Assembly (NCBI RefSeq): GCF_018130785.1
Contig: NZ_JAFCJT010000008.1
Location: 176,129 to 240,128, forward strand
Reading direction: 5' to 3'
Source: Bradyrhizobium liaoningense
GTDB lineage: Bacteria; Pseudomonadota; Alphaproteobacteria; Rhizobiales; Xanthobacteraceae
DNA: 64,000 nt
The notes below the pieces were generated by a model, which was not told where the DNA came from, did no database searches, and saw only the letters and a program-made list of their open reading frames with translations. A program made the position numbers and the translations under genes. Below, piece by piece: positions 1 to 8,426 of the stretch (its first letter is position 1; the number at the start of each line of letters is the position of its first letter).

Positions 1-1386
1 TTCGACCTCCCGCGCGATCCCCTGCCAGCGTTCGGGGTCTTTCAGCCAGTCCGGGCGGTTGGCGACGAAGGTCCAGGTGCGGATCTGAGCGATCCGGGCC
101 GACAGCGTGTCGATGTCGCCGTCGACGCGGTCGGCCTGGTCGACCTGGGCGGCAAACCAGGCATCGGGAATGCATCCCTTCTGCATCAGGAAGCCGTACA
201 GCGTGGTGACGAGTTCGGCATGGGCGGCCGGCGACAGCTTTCGGTAGTCCGGGACCTGGCAGGCGTCCCAGAGACGTTCCACGGCCGCCTTGCCATGCGC
301 GATATCGCGCACCTCGACGTCGCGGGCGGCGTGGTCGAGCACGCGCATGTCCTCGGCGATCGGCGCGCGCGTCAGCGCCTCATGGCCGGGCGACTGGTTC
401 AGGGACACCTGGAGCGCGCCGAGGGATGAGAAATCCAGCTTCGAATTGCGCCATTGCAGCATCTTGACGTTGTCGAAGGTGTGGTTCTGGAGCGCGTTGA
501 CGAGCTCGGGCTCGAACGGCCCGCAGCGTCCCGTGGTGCCGAAGGTGCCGTTGCGCGTGGCGCGGCCTGCGCGGCCGGCGATCTGCGCGAATTCGGCCGG
601 CGTCAGGCGGCGGAACTGGTAGCCGTCGAACTTGCGGTCGGAGGCGAAGGCGACGTGGTCGACGTCGAGATTGAGGCCCATGCCGACCGCGTCGGTGGCG
701 ACGAGGTAATCGACGTCGCCGTTCTGGAACATCTCTACCTGCGCATTGCGCGTGCGTGGGCTAAGCGAGCCGAGCACGACGGCGGCACCGCCATGCTGGC
801 GGCGGATCAGCTCGGCGATGGCGTAGACCTCATCTGCCGAGAAGGCGACGATGGCGGTGCGCCGCGGCTGGCGCGTGATCTTGCGGTCGCCGGCAAATTC
901 CAGCTGCGACAGGCGCGGCCGCGTGATCATGGACACGCCGGGCAGCAGCCGCTCGATGATGGGGCGCATCGTGGCAGCGCCCAGCAGCAGCGTCTCGTCG
1001 CGGCCGCGGCGGTTGAGGATGCGGTCGGTGAAGACGTGGCCGCGTTCGAGATCGGAGGCGATCTGGACCTCGTCGACGGCGAGGAAGGAGACATCCAGAT
1101 CGCGCGGCATCGCCTCGACGGTGGAAACCCAGTAGCGCGGGTTCTTCGGCTTGATCTTCTCCTCGCCGGTCACAAGCGCGACGGCCTCGCTGCCGACCCG
1201 CGCGGCGATCTTGTTGTAGACCTCGCGCGCGAGCAGCCGCAGCGGCAGCCCGATCAGCCCCGAGGGATGCGCCAGCATCCGCTCGATGGCGAGATGGGTC
1301 TTGCCGGTGTTGGTCGGCCCGAGCACCGCAGTGACGCCCGCGCCGGGTGCGCGCTCGGAAGCGAAGGGGGAGGAGGAGAAGGCCAT
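1..1386 (-). CDS. SUV3-like ATP-dependent RNA helicase, partial
   Basis: Reading the minus strand from the ATG at 1386 gives 462 open codons running off the window edge, so the C-terminus is missing. Walker A (GPTNTGKT) lies at residues 23-30, the DEVQ Walker B box near residue 105, and the motif VI sequence QIAGRAGR further on. This combination, with the short N-terminus, is that of the SUV3/mitochondrial-degradosome type helicases that are common next to rpmB in Rhizobiales. Such enzymes unwind RNA using ATP; the substrate here is unknown. The gene is divergent from the rpmB side and separated from it by repeats and the DUF3108 gene. The family call is firm; the role in RNA decay is inferred from the family. 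Confidence 0.85.
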   Translation of the reverse strand, partial: MAFSSSPFASERAPGAGVTAVLGPTNTGKTHLAIERMLAHPSGLIGLPLRLLAREVYNKIAARVGSEAVALVTGEEKIKPKNPRYWVSTVEAMPRDLDVSFLAVDEVQIASDLERGHVFTDRILNRRGRDETLLLGAATMRPIIERLLPGVSMITRPRLSQLEFAGDRKITRQPRRTAIVAFSADEVYAIAELIRRQHGGAAVVLGSLSPRTRNAQVEMFQNGDVDYLVATDAVGMGLNLDVDHVAFASDRKFDGYQFRRLTPAEFAQIAGRAGRATRNGTFGTTGRCGPFEPELVNALQNHTFDNVKMLQWRNSKLDFSSLGALQVSLNQSPGHEALTRAPIAEDMRVLDHAARDVEVRDIAHGKAAVERLWDACQVPDYRKLSPAAHAELVTTLYGFLMQKGCIPDAWFAAQVDQADRVDGDIDTLSARIAQIRTWTFVANRPDWLKDPERWQGIAREVE

Positions 1387-1493
1387 GTCTGGGGGATTAG
1401 GTAGTGGCGATTTGGGCGAATGTCAGTGCTGTTTTGGGGTGTGTTGAGGGCTGGGCTTGCCCTGAGGCGCGAAGCGCCCACTGCACACACCGC

Positions 1494-1603
1494 TGTCATC
1501 GCCCGGCTTGGCCGGGCGATCCAGTATTCCAGCGGCGGCGCTGCTCATGCCGAGAAGCCGCGGCGTGCTGGATGCCCCGGTCAAGCCGCGGCATGACGGC
1601 GGA
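1494..1603. repeat. dispersed imperfect palindromic repeat (family A)
   Basis: The left arm reads like GTCATCGCCCGGCTTGGCC and the right arm like GGTCAAGCCGCGGCATGAC, with a central GATCCAGTATTCC-type core. The same architecture recurs at 3241, 9704, 24621 and 40658, always between genes. It looks like the short intergenic palindromic repeats typical of Bradyrhizobium-type genomes. Confidence 0.7.
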
Positions 1604-1970
1604 GAATGCGGCACCCCTCCCCAAACCTCGCGCAACTGTCTCACTTTGCGACGCTTTTCCCGTTGGCTTTAAGCTTCGGAACGACTCTAGAACGAATCGC
1701 GGCCGAATCGCTGACTCCCGCCAGAGTCCCGTTCCGTTCACGCAACATGTCGCGGGAGTCTTATTGGCTGTGCACTAGATGGAGTTTTGCGCCACCGCAC
1801 AAGCGGCGTTTCGGTGGCAGGTTCCTTAAAATTGGGGACGGCGCGGAGTCGAATCAGAATCGGGGAGGAGTCAAATGGATTCCCCGATCACGACCCCGAA
1901 CTCATTTTCGCGAAAACAACCCCATGCACAGTAGGCATGTCGTTGAAAGAATTACATTAATCGCCGCCCC
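1604..1970. other. intergenic stretch without recognised gene
   Basis: Between two repeat elements there are about 370 bases of mixed composition, less GC-rich than the surrounding genes. Short open frames exist in it on both strands, but none has a ribosome binding site, a recognisable motif or convincing codon use. I see no RNA gene here. Confidence 0.5.
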
Positions 1971-2129
1971 GTCATCCTGAGGTGCGAGTGGCGCGGTGCG
2001 CAGCATCGCGCCGGGAGCCTCGAAGGATGGACGGCCCGGATGTGGCGGGGAGCAAGCTATCTTCGCGGGAAGAGCCGGGCTGTCGTCCTTCGAGGGCCGC
2101 CGAAGAGGCGGCCACCTCAGGATGACGGG
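1971..2129. repeat. dispersed inverted repeat (family B)
   Basis: GTCATCCTGAGGTG at the left end and CACCTCAGGATGAC-like sequence at the right end form an imperfect inverted repeat, with the internal motif CTCGAAGGATG and its complement. A second member of this family sits at about 9917-10008. Confidence 0.7.
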
Positions 2130-2161
2130 CTGAGGGGGAGTGCACGGCTGCGGCTAAAGCC

Positions 2162-3049
2162 CTACTGCGTCTTGGCGACCCGTGGCGGCTGGGGGGACGT
2201 GATGAAGCTGGTCGCTTCCAGCATGGCCGGGCCGAGCGGCGTCGGCACTTTCAGCCAGAACGGGACCAGGATGCGCGTGCCTGCGATGGGGGCGAAGGCG
2301 ATCTCGATGTTGCGCTGGGCGGCGAGGTATTTGATCACGGGGCGGTCGGGGATGTAGCCCGACACGGGCGCGAAATAGAGCGCGCAGACCACGACCGGGC
2401 CCTTGTAGCCCTTCTCGGCCTTCACGGTCTCCATGCGCTTGAAATCGAGCTTCAGATCGTAGCGCATGCGGCCGTCGAACACCGGCGCGGCGTTGCGGCA
2501 GGCGTCCGGCGTCACGGGGTCGCCGGTGCCGGGCACGCGCAGCAGCGAGGCCGTCATCGGATCCCAGACGCCGCGGCGATGCGCGTCGGTGACGACGATG
2601 CGGTCGGCATCGACCGGCGGCTCCGGCACGATGCCGAACTCCTTCACATTGCCCTTGTCGAGCGTGATGTGGATCTGTTCGGTCTTCTTCGACGTGGTGG
2701 TGGAGGCCTGGTAGCCGGTCGCGACCAGCGCGCCGTTGACCACCCTGCCTTGCGAGGCGCCGGTGCCGGACCCGCCCGCGAACGACTTCAATATCCCCGT
2801 GGTGCCGCCGGAGGCCGCGGCCGCGAACACGTCGTCCCCGATGTCGATGTTCCAGGCGCCCTTGCCGACGGGAATGCCGGCCAGCGAGGCCTCGTACTGC
2901 GCCTCGAGCTTGCCCTGCGCCGCCACGGGATCCGCCCCCCACGCCACGACGAGCCCGCAAAGGACCGCGAAGGCCAGCCGGCCGGCAGAGCGCGGACTGA
3001 CCAGGCGCTTGGGCAGAAGTCGGGGAGATGTGAGCACGAAACAATCCAA
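2162..3049 (-). CDS. DUF3108 domain protein, exported
   Basis: The protein has up to 295 residues. A basic N-terminus is followed by a hydrophobic segment (about residues 24-38) and an AAxAQG-like cleavage site near residue 45, so it is probably secreted to the periplasm. The rest is a beta-rich domain of the DUF3108 type, with a conserved cysteine pair in the second half. The molecular function is unknown for the family. The first codon is TTG at 3049; GTG at 3037 is an alternative, and neither has a strong ribosome binding site. It stands alone between repeats, divergent from rpmB. Confidence 0.75.
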   Translation of the reverse strand: MDCFVLTSPRLLPKRLVSPRSAGRLAFAVLCGLVVAWGADPVAAQGKLEAQYEASLAGIPVGKGAWNIDIGDDVFAAAASGGTTGILKSFAGGSGTGASQGRVVNGALVATGYQASTTTSKKTEQIHITLDKGNVKEFGIVPEPPVDADRIVVTDAHRRGVWDPMTASLLRVPGTGDPVTPDACRNAAPVFDGRMRYDLKLDFKRMETVKAEKGYKGPVVVCALYFAPVSGYIPDRPVIKYLAAQRNIEIAFAPIAGTRILVPFWLKVPTPLGPAMLEATSFITSPQPPRVAKTQ

Positions 3050-3240
3050 TCGGGGCGCGAACGGTTGTTACTTAAGCCAAAAACCGCGGCAAACAATGTG
3101 TCCGGGCGTGACGGCTTGCGGAACTCCACCGGATACTTCGGGGGCGAATACGCCCTTTATGTGATGGTAAGGCGCGCTAATCATTGCCGTTTTGGTGATC
3201 GGGGCGCGTCAGGGGCGCGCACCTCGCCCCGCCCATTCCG

Positions 3241-3401
3241 CCGTCATGCCCCGGCTAGACCGGGGCATCCAGTACGCCGCGGCCCCTCGGCCCCAGCCGC
3301 GACGCCAGTGGAACACTGGATCGCCCTGCTGCGCGGGCGATGACACCGGTTTTGCGGCCTGAGATCCCGGGTTCGCGCTCGCGCGCGCCCCGGGACGACG
3401 G
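3241..3401. repeat. dispersed palindromic repeats (family A plus a shorter relative)
   Basis: The stretch 3241-3344 repeats the architecture seen at 1494-1603: GTCATGCCCCGGC-type left arm, GATCC/CATCC core, GGGCGATGAC right arm. It is followed by a shorter CCCGGG-rich palindrome up to 3401. It lies just upstream of the rpmB promoter. Confidence 0.65.
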
Positions 3402-3421
3402 GCCAAAAACGGCCCTTCGCC

Positions 3422-3450
3422 TTGACGTCCCGCCCCTTCCCCCCTATACG
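3422..3450 (+). promoter_or_regulatory. predicted housekeeping promoter of rpmB
   Basis: TTGACG at 3422-3427 is followed after 17 bases by TATACG at 3445-3450, close to the sigma-70 consensus with ideal spacing. It lies about 94 bases before the rpmB start, leaving a leader of roughly 85 bases. Confidence 0.6.
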
Positions 3451-3543
3451 TCCGCCCGCTCCCTGCAAGGACACAGAATTAGCCCCCGTGGCGCCCAGAA
3501 TGGCGGCCGCAAATCGTTTGGGGGACAGAAGAGGATTTCTACC

Positions 3544-3852
3544 ATGTCTCGCCGCTGCGAACTGACGGCCAAGGGCCCCCTCGTCGGCCACAAGGTCAGC
3601 CACTCCAACATCAAGACCAAGCGCCGCTTCCTGCCGAACCTCGTCAACGTGACGTTCATCAGCGAAGCGCTCGGCCGCAACGTGCGCCTGCGCGTCTCCA
3701 CCAACGCGGTCAAGAGCGTCGACCACAATGGCGGCCTCGACCCCTTCCTGCTCAAGGCCAACGCCGACGTCCTGTCGCCGCGCGCCCTCGAGCTGAAGCG
3801 CGCCATCCAGAAGAAGGTCGGCGACACCGCGCCGGCGAAGAAGGCGAGCTAA
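3544..3852 (+). CDS. rpmB: 50S ribosomal protein L28
   Basis: The 102-residue product is a full-length bL28, a basic protein of the large ribosomal subunit. It opens with MSRRCELTAKGP and carries the typical KTKRRFLPNL stretch. The size is normal for alphaproteobacteria, which have a longer C-terminal tail than enterobacteria. It is transcribed alone: a strong promoter lies upstream and a textbook terminator follows at 3927. Confidence 0.97.
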   Translation: MSRRCELTAKGPLVGHKVSHSNIKTKRRFLPNLVNVTFISEALGRNVRLRVSTNAVKSVDHNGGLDPFLLKANADVLSPRALELKRAIQKKVGDTAPAKKAS

Positions 3853-3926
3853 ACGAATTTTTTGAAATGGGCGGGGGCTAAGTTGCGTCGCGTGGCGTAG
3901 TCTTAGCCAAGTAGAGTTTTTGCGTG

Positions 3927-3957
3927 ACGGCCGGATCGAAAGATCCGGCCGTTTTTG
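3927..3957 (+). terminator. intrinsic terminator after rpmB
   Basis: A perfect 11-base-pair stem (ACGGCCGGATC with its complement) closes on a GAAA tetraloop at 3938-3941. It is followed directly by a T-rich tract. This is the best intrinsic terminator in the window. Confidence 0.95.
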
Positions 3958-3966
3958 TTTTTGGGG

Positions 3967-4014
3967 AGGTCTGCCGTCTATCAGAGCCCAAGTTGTGAGA
4001 GAGGTCTCAGACCT
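3967..4014. promoter_or_regulatory. candidate operator of the ATPase/protease pair
   Basis: AGGTCT occurs at 3967-3972 and again within the inverted repeat AGGTCT-C-AGACCT at 4002-4014. The inverted repeat is followed at once by an AT-rich TATATG (-10-like) sequence, about 45 bases before the ATPase start. The arrangement suggests autoregulation of the module, but this is inference. Confidence 0.4.
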
Positions 4015-4060
4015 TCTATATGGCATCAGCTCATGTTAGCTTCATCAAGACTGCTTCGCT

Positions 4061-5143
4061 GTGGGCTCATCGGTGGCACGAAGTGACCTTCTCCTATCAA
4101 TAGTTCGCGCTGGCGCTACCGGTGATCGAGCGGCCCTGCGTTCATCCGTGGAAGCTGCTGTTGCAGAAGAGCGTAGCAAGAATCATCATGTACTCGCCGA
4201 TCGCCTGCAAAGGGCGCTATCCGCCGTTACAATTACGCCGCCGGCCAACGTCGTATCGGCGAGCGCTCAGTCTGGCAAAGACAGCATTATCGAGACTGTC
4301 CCACGGCGGCGACTGGAAGAATTGATTCTACCGCTTCCCGTTTCGCAGCAAGTGAAGCAGCTTATTGAAGAACAGCATCGAGCGGATTTGCTGCGAGCTC
4401 ACGGAATGCAGCCGCGACATCGTTTGCTGCTGTCTGGTCCTCCGGGTAATGGAAAGACTTCCGTCGCAGAAGCTGTCGCGGAAGCTCTAGCAGTTCCTTT
4501 TTTTACTGTACGATACGATGCACTCGTTGGCTCCTTTTTAGGAGAGACGAATACTCGCTTGGCTCGCTTGTTTGACTATGCCCGCACCGTTCCTTGCGTT
4601 TTGTTTTTCGATGAATTCGACTCGATCGGAAAAGAGCGCGGCGATAACCACGAGACGGGCGAGATCAAGCGAGTAGTCTCGTTTTTGCTTATGCAAATTG
4701 ATCGTCTGCCCAGCTACGTTGTTACCGTCGCCGCCACGAATCACGCAGAGTTACTGGATCGAGCGGTGTGGCGTCGCTTCGAACTTCGATTAGCTATGCC
4801 CTCACCCTCTCATGAAGCTCTTGCGGCCTTCTTGGACTGCCAGTTCGAACGGTGGCCGCAGAGTGCGGGTGTGGCAGCGAGTGTCTTAGCCAGTAAGCTT
4901 GGCGAGATCAGTTTTGCCGAAGCTTTGGATTTCTGCCAAACGGTCCGACGACAGCACATACTTTCGCTCGCGAATCGCGAGTTGAAGGATATTCTACGCG
5001 AACAGGTTGAATTATGGATATCAAGGGTTACTGCAACGCCAGATGCCTCACGACCCGCGGAAGCCGCTTCTACGCTTAAACGATCCAAGAGACGTCCCAA
5101 GGCGGCGATCGGGCAGCGGAGGAGGACGGGCAAGGCGCTTTGA
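4061..5143 (+). CDS. ietA: AAA+ ATPase, IetA-like antitoxin/defence component
   Basis: The 360-residue protein has an N-terminal helical region (1-80) and one AAA+ module: Walker A GPPGNGKT at 126-133, Walker B LFFDEFD at 181-187, sensor-1 AATN at 224-227 and an arginine pair at 238-239. The C-terminal 40 residues are basic. Its stop overlaps the start of a subtilisin-like protease gene by about 100 bases, the arrangement of ietA/ietS. That pair was first described as a toxin-antitoxin system stabilising a Ti plasmid, with the ATPase as antitoxin, and later listed among anti-phage systems. GTG at 4061 is the first start; GTG at 4073 (giving MARSDLL) is an alternative. GC content is visibly lower than in neighbours (32 of 60 bases at 4441-4500), pointing to transfer. 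Confidence 0.85.
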   Translation: MGSSVARSDLLLSIVRAGATGDRAALRSSVEAAVAEERSKNHHVLADRLQRALSAVTITPPANVVSASAQSGKDSIIETVPRRRLEELILPLPVSQQVKQLIEEQHRADLLRAHGMQPRHRLLLSGPPGNGKTSVAEAVAEALAVPFFTVRYDALVGSFLGETNTRLARLFDYARTVPCVLFFDEFDSIGKERGDNHETGEIKRVVSFLLMQIDRLPSYVVTVAATNHAELLDRAVWRRFELRLAMPSPSHEALAAFLDCQFERWPQSAGVAASVLASKLGEISFAEALDFCQTVRRQHILSLANRELKDILREQVELWISRVTATPDASRPAEAASTLKRSKRRPKAAIGQRRRTGKAL

Positions 5144-7577
5144 CCGGCAAGCACAGGCACAAAATCACGGGCCTGTCTTTTCTCTACTCCAAGATATTCT
5201 GGATCGACCTGACGCGGCCCTTCGGCTTCGATCCGACCCAAACTGTCTAGCTCCAGAGCGACTTCTTGTGTTTGAGGTCACTGGCTCAGTGCAGAATTTT
5301 GCCAAGGCGGTCCAGCGTATCGATGGACTGGAGTTTGCTGGCGAAGAAGAGCTTGAGGCGGATGACTTCGACCAAAGCCCCGAATTCTATCTGCTCGTTC
5401 CCCAATTAGGAGCGCTGCAGCAAATCGTTTCACTTTGGGAATTGTGGGTACGCGAAGGTAGTGTCCCTAGAAACTACACACCCTGGAGAGACCTGTTCTC
5501 GCAGCTTCGCGCGGTCCGTCCTTGGGGACCGACTGATCGCGTCTCACGCGCGAATCGGGAGTATTTCCATATTCTAGCGGATGGAGCGCCAGACACAGAA
5601 TTCTTCGGGCTAGAGATTGAATTGGTCTTCAGAAGCTCGATCGAAGCATCGCAATCGACTGAACGAGACGCTCGTCATCTCATTGAGACGATTGGTGGAC
5701 AGGTTGTCCACCAATCTCGTCGACCAGAATTCGCATATCACGCCCTCCTCGCCGAAGTGCCTACGGCGGAAATTCGCCGTATCGCCGCGCTCGATCCGAC
5801 ATCGCTTGCTGGCGCAGACCCTATCGCCGCAATCACTCCTCAGAGCATTGGGACTGCTATTGATGTCGCTGACGAGATGATCTCAGAAGGGATCGTACGC
5901 ACGGCTCCTCTTAGAGAGCAACCAATCGCGGCTGTCTTCGATGCCATTCCGGTTCAAGCCCACCCGCTGCTCATCGACCGGCTAAGAGTAGACGATCCCG
6001 ACGATCTTGAGACCCGCGCGGTCGGACAGCGCGTGCACGGAACAGCAATGGCGTCGCTAGTTGTTCACGGTGACCTGAATGATGCTCCTTCACCGCTGAG
6101 CCGTCAGATCTATTTCAGGCCCGTTATGTATGCGCCGGCATTCGGCGTGGAAAGATTCGACGAGAATAGACTCGTGATTGATGTGATCTTCGAAGCCGTC
6201 ATGCGCATGAGGAGCACTGATGGGGCAGAAGTAATTATCGTAAATCTATCTCTCGGCGACACAACCAAGCCCTTCTCCGGTAAGATATCCACGTGGGCCC
6301 GTGCACTCGACTATTTGTCTTACACATATGGCATACTCTTCATCATAAGCGCTGGAAATTCAGGGCAGTCAGTCATTTTGAATGACTTTCCAGATGAAGC
6401 AAGTTTCAGCACGGCACCTCTTGACGCGCGAGTCCAACCCACTTTAGCCGGCATAGACTCAGTGAAGGCTGATCGTCGTGTCCTTGCTCCTGCCGATAGT
6501 ATCAATTCGCTGACGATCGGAGCTTGGCACCACGATTTTTCACAAGAGATCTTTAGGGGCACAACACCCTTCCCGCCCTTCGTGGGCGTAGAGATGCCAA
6601 ACTTCTCTTCAAGGCTTGGGCCTGGTTTGCGGCGGGCGATTAAGCCTGAAGCCTTGTTTGCTGGAGGACGCGAGAGGGTCAGGATCGAGCCTGCGTCTTC
6701 CCCCACAAGCCTAGCACCACATCCTCATCCAAGCCACTATTGGGGACTAAAAGCCGCATCTCCCTCGCAAAATGGAACCCTTGGAACACACTTCACAATC
6801 GGCACAAGTGCGGCGGCTGCTCTGGCTACTCACTCAGGGCACCGAATTTTCGATGCGCTTGAACAAGCCTACCCTCAGCTCATCGAAACGATGCCGTTGG
6901 CCGAGCGTGCTTCTCTTCTGAAAGCTTTTCTCGTTCATTCCGCTTCTTGGCGCGGTAGCGAAGTGTTTGTTCGCGCCATTGTCGATCCGACATCAACACT
7001 TCATCACGAACATTGGCGACGGGAAGTCAGCCGCTACCTCGGCTTCGGATTCGTTGACCCCGACAACGTCATTGCATGTGCAAATGACCGAGCGACGTTG
7101 TGGGCAACCGGAACGCTTGGTCCCGAAGATTCTCTGATATTTGATCTGCAAGTGCCTAGGTCGCTTACGATGTCAGCGTCCATGCGAGAAATAAGGGCTA
7201 CACTCGCTTGGTTCACACCCACTCGACCTGGACATCTGGCTTATCGGGCTGTGAAGCTCAAGATCGACTCGCTCGAACGAGGTTCTCTACAGTTGACCGG
7301 CGTAAGTACAACGTCAGATCAGCCCTCTAATAGTCAATCCGAAAGCGGGACTGTCGTTCATCGTAGGTGGACAAGCTCGCAAATCGGCGAAGCCGCAAGC
7401 GGCGCGACAATTCCAATTCAGATTCAGAGAGAGCGAGACCAGGGGACGCCGATCGATGAACCAATTCCATTCGGTCTAGTGATCACGATCGAGATGCCGG
7501 GAGAAGCTAAGATATATGAGGAGGTTCTCACGAACATCCAAGTACGACCGAGAGTACCGATCCACGCACAAGCATAG
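5043..7577 (+). CDS. ietS: S8 subtilisin-like serine protease, IetS-like
   Basis: From the ATG at 5043 the product has 844 residues. The frame is open from 5007, but the ATG gives the usual MPHDPRKPLL-type start of this family. The first 290 residues form a non-catalytic region starting with a Gly/Arg-rich tail. The peptidase domain then shows Asp300 (AVFDA), His332 (VHGTA), the oxyanion Asn439 (SAGNSG) and Ser589 (GTSAA), so the catalytic triad is complete. A C-terminal beta-rich region of about 200 residues follows. There is no signal peptide, so the enzyme acts in the cytoplasm, as expected for a toxin or abortive-defence effector held by the adjacent AAA+ ATPase. The reading frames overlap by 101 bases, suggesting translational coupling. 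The gene is low in GC like its partner. Confidence 0.85.
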   Translation: MPHDPRKPLLRLNDPRDVPRRRSGSGGGRARRFDRQAQAQNHGPVFSLLQDILDRPDAALRLRSDPNCLAPERLLVFEVTGSVQNFAKAVQRIDGLEFAGEEELEADDFDQSPEFYLLVPQLGALQQIVSLWELWVREGSVPRNYTPWRDLFSQLRAVRPWGPTDRVSRANREYFHILADGAPDTEFFGLEIELVFRSSIEASQSTERDARHLIETIGGQVVHQSRRPEFAYHALLAEVPTAEIRRIAALDPTSLAGADPIAAITPQSIGTAIDVADEMISEGIVRTAPLREQPIAAVFDAIPVQAHPLLIDRLRVDDPDDLETRAVGQRVHGTAMASLVVHGDLNDAPSPLSRQIYFRPVMYAPAFGVERFDENRLVIDVIFEAVMRMRSTDGAEVIIVNLSLGDTTKPFSGKISTWARALDYLSYTYGILFIISAGNSGQSVILNDFPDEASFSTAPLDARVQPTLAGIDSVKADRRVLAPADSINSLTIGAWHHDFSQEIFRGTTPFPPFVGVEMPNFSSRLGPGLRRAIKPEALFAGGRERVRIEPASSPTSLAPHPHPSHYWGLKAASPSQNGTLGTHFTIGTSAAAALATHSGHRIFDALEQAYPQLIETMPLAERASLLKAFLVHSASWRGSEVFVRAIVDPTSTLHHEHWRREVSRYLGFGFVDPDNVIACANDRATLWATGTLGPEDSLIFDLQVPRSLTMSASMREIRATLAWFTPTRPGHLAYRAVKLKIDSLERGSLQLTGVSTTSDQPSNSQSESGTVVHRRWTSSQIGEAASGATIPIQIQRERDQGTPIDEPIPFGLVITIEMPGEAKIYEEVLTNIQVRPRVPIHAQA

Positions 7578-7600
7578 TGCAGAGAAATTTAGGTCTATTT

Positions 7601-7720
7601 TCCGCTATACTCGCCCCGCTAGCCTCACCAGGAGGGGCATATTGCGGAGCACGCGCCCAAGCCAGATCCCAAGCCAGCTCCGAAAAACCTCGTCATCTGC
7701 CGCGACGGCACCCGTAAACA
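7601..7720 (+). pseudogene. decayed 5' fragment of a DUF2235 gene
   Basis: These 120 bases align without gaps to 10821-10940, the promoter, ribosome binding site and first codons of the intact DUF2235 gene; by hand count 92 of 120 positions match. The TATACT box and GGAGGGGC are kept. The start codon is lost (GCG for GTG at 7644), but the frame still reads PKNLVICRDGT where the intact gene reads PKNLVICCDGT. After that the similarity ends. It is a remnant of a paralogue or of an old duplication. Confidence 0.75.
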
Positions 7721-7734
7721 GCCCCCCTCCCGCG

Positions 7735-7750
7735 TTAACCGTCCGTTAAC
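7735..7750 (+). promoter_or_regulatory. CtrA-type box upstream of the HTH-ftsZ operon
   Basis: TTAA-CCGTCCG-TTAAC matches the CtrA consensus TTAA-N7-TTAAC perfectly. It ends 80 bases before the preferred start at 7831. CtrA is the alphaproteobacterial cell-cycle response regulator and is known to control ftsZ in Caulobacter. Binding here is inferred from the motif alone. Confidence 0.65.
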
Positions 7751-7830
7751 CAACGCACCCTAGCCTGCGGTAATCGTCCAGCCATCACTAGCCCGAAATG
7801 CCTTCCCGGTTTGCTCCAGGAGAAGCGCCG

Positions 7831-8376
7831 ATGTGCGTTGCGTTGTTGACGTATGCCGATCTCAGTGCCCGCCTCAATATCTCGCGCGAGGCCGCGCGTT
7901 CACTTGCCAGACGTCGCCGTTGGCCGCGCTCGCGGTCGGATGACGGCAAGGCCCTGGTGAGCGTCGATCTCGCCGAACTCCGCTACACGCCCCGCCCACG
8001 AATGGGCCGCCGGGCAGCCCCCATCGATGCCTCCCTGGCTGAGGTCGAGACATTCAACACCGAGGCACTCAAGACCGAGGCATTCGAGATCGAGGCATTG
8101 AAGGCGGAGATCGCGCGGCTCGAAGACGTCGCAGCCGCCTACAGGGCGGTTTTCGAGCGCGAGCGCGAGCGCGCCGATCGCCTGGCCGTCGAGCTGACAC
8201 AGGCGGCCGCCGAGACGACGGCAGCCAATGCGTGGGCGGCACGACTGGAAGACGAAGTGGCGGACTTGCGGACCGGTCGCCAGGCTGGCGGCGCGACCGC
8301 CGGACAAGCCGCCGCGCGTCGATTGGGACATCTGGCCGCGGCCATCGTGGGCGCAGACCGCGCGGCCCGCAGATAG
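7831..8376 (+). CDS. helix-turn-helix coiled-coil DNA-binding protein
   Basis: From the ATG at 7831 the product has 181 residues. This start is chosen because AGGAGA lies 7 bases upstream; the ATG at 7798 has no such site. Residues 6-30 (LTYADLSARLNISREAARS) form a helix-turn-helix like those of excisionase/KfrA-type proteins, followed by a very basic patch (RRRRWPRSR). Residues 68-148 are a charged coiled coil that begins with short repeats of the ALKTEAFEIEAL type. Such proteins bind DNA and self-associate; the target is unknown. It ends 50 bases before ftsZ and almost certainly shares its transcript. A perfect CtrA box precedes the operon. Confidence 0.75.
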   Translation: MCVALLTYADLSARLNISREAARSLARRRRWPRSRSDDGKALVSVDLAELRYTPRPRMGRRAAPIDASLAEVETFNTEALKTEAFEIEALKAEIARLEDVAAAYRAVFERERERADRLAVELTQAAAETTAANAWAARLEDEVADLRTGRQAGGATAGQAAARRLGHLAAAIVGADRAARR

Positions 8377-8426
8377 CACTCGAACCCTTCTCCATCCCGG
8401 CCTGCCGGAGCAATCGCGAGGACAAA

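Noticed and set aside
1404..1980. Short open frames in the gap after the helicase gene
   Set aside because: They overlap repeat elements, lack ribosome binding sites and have no family resemblance.
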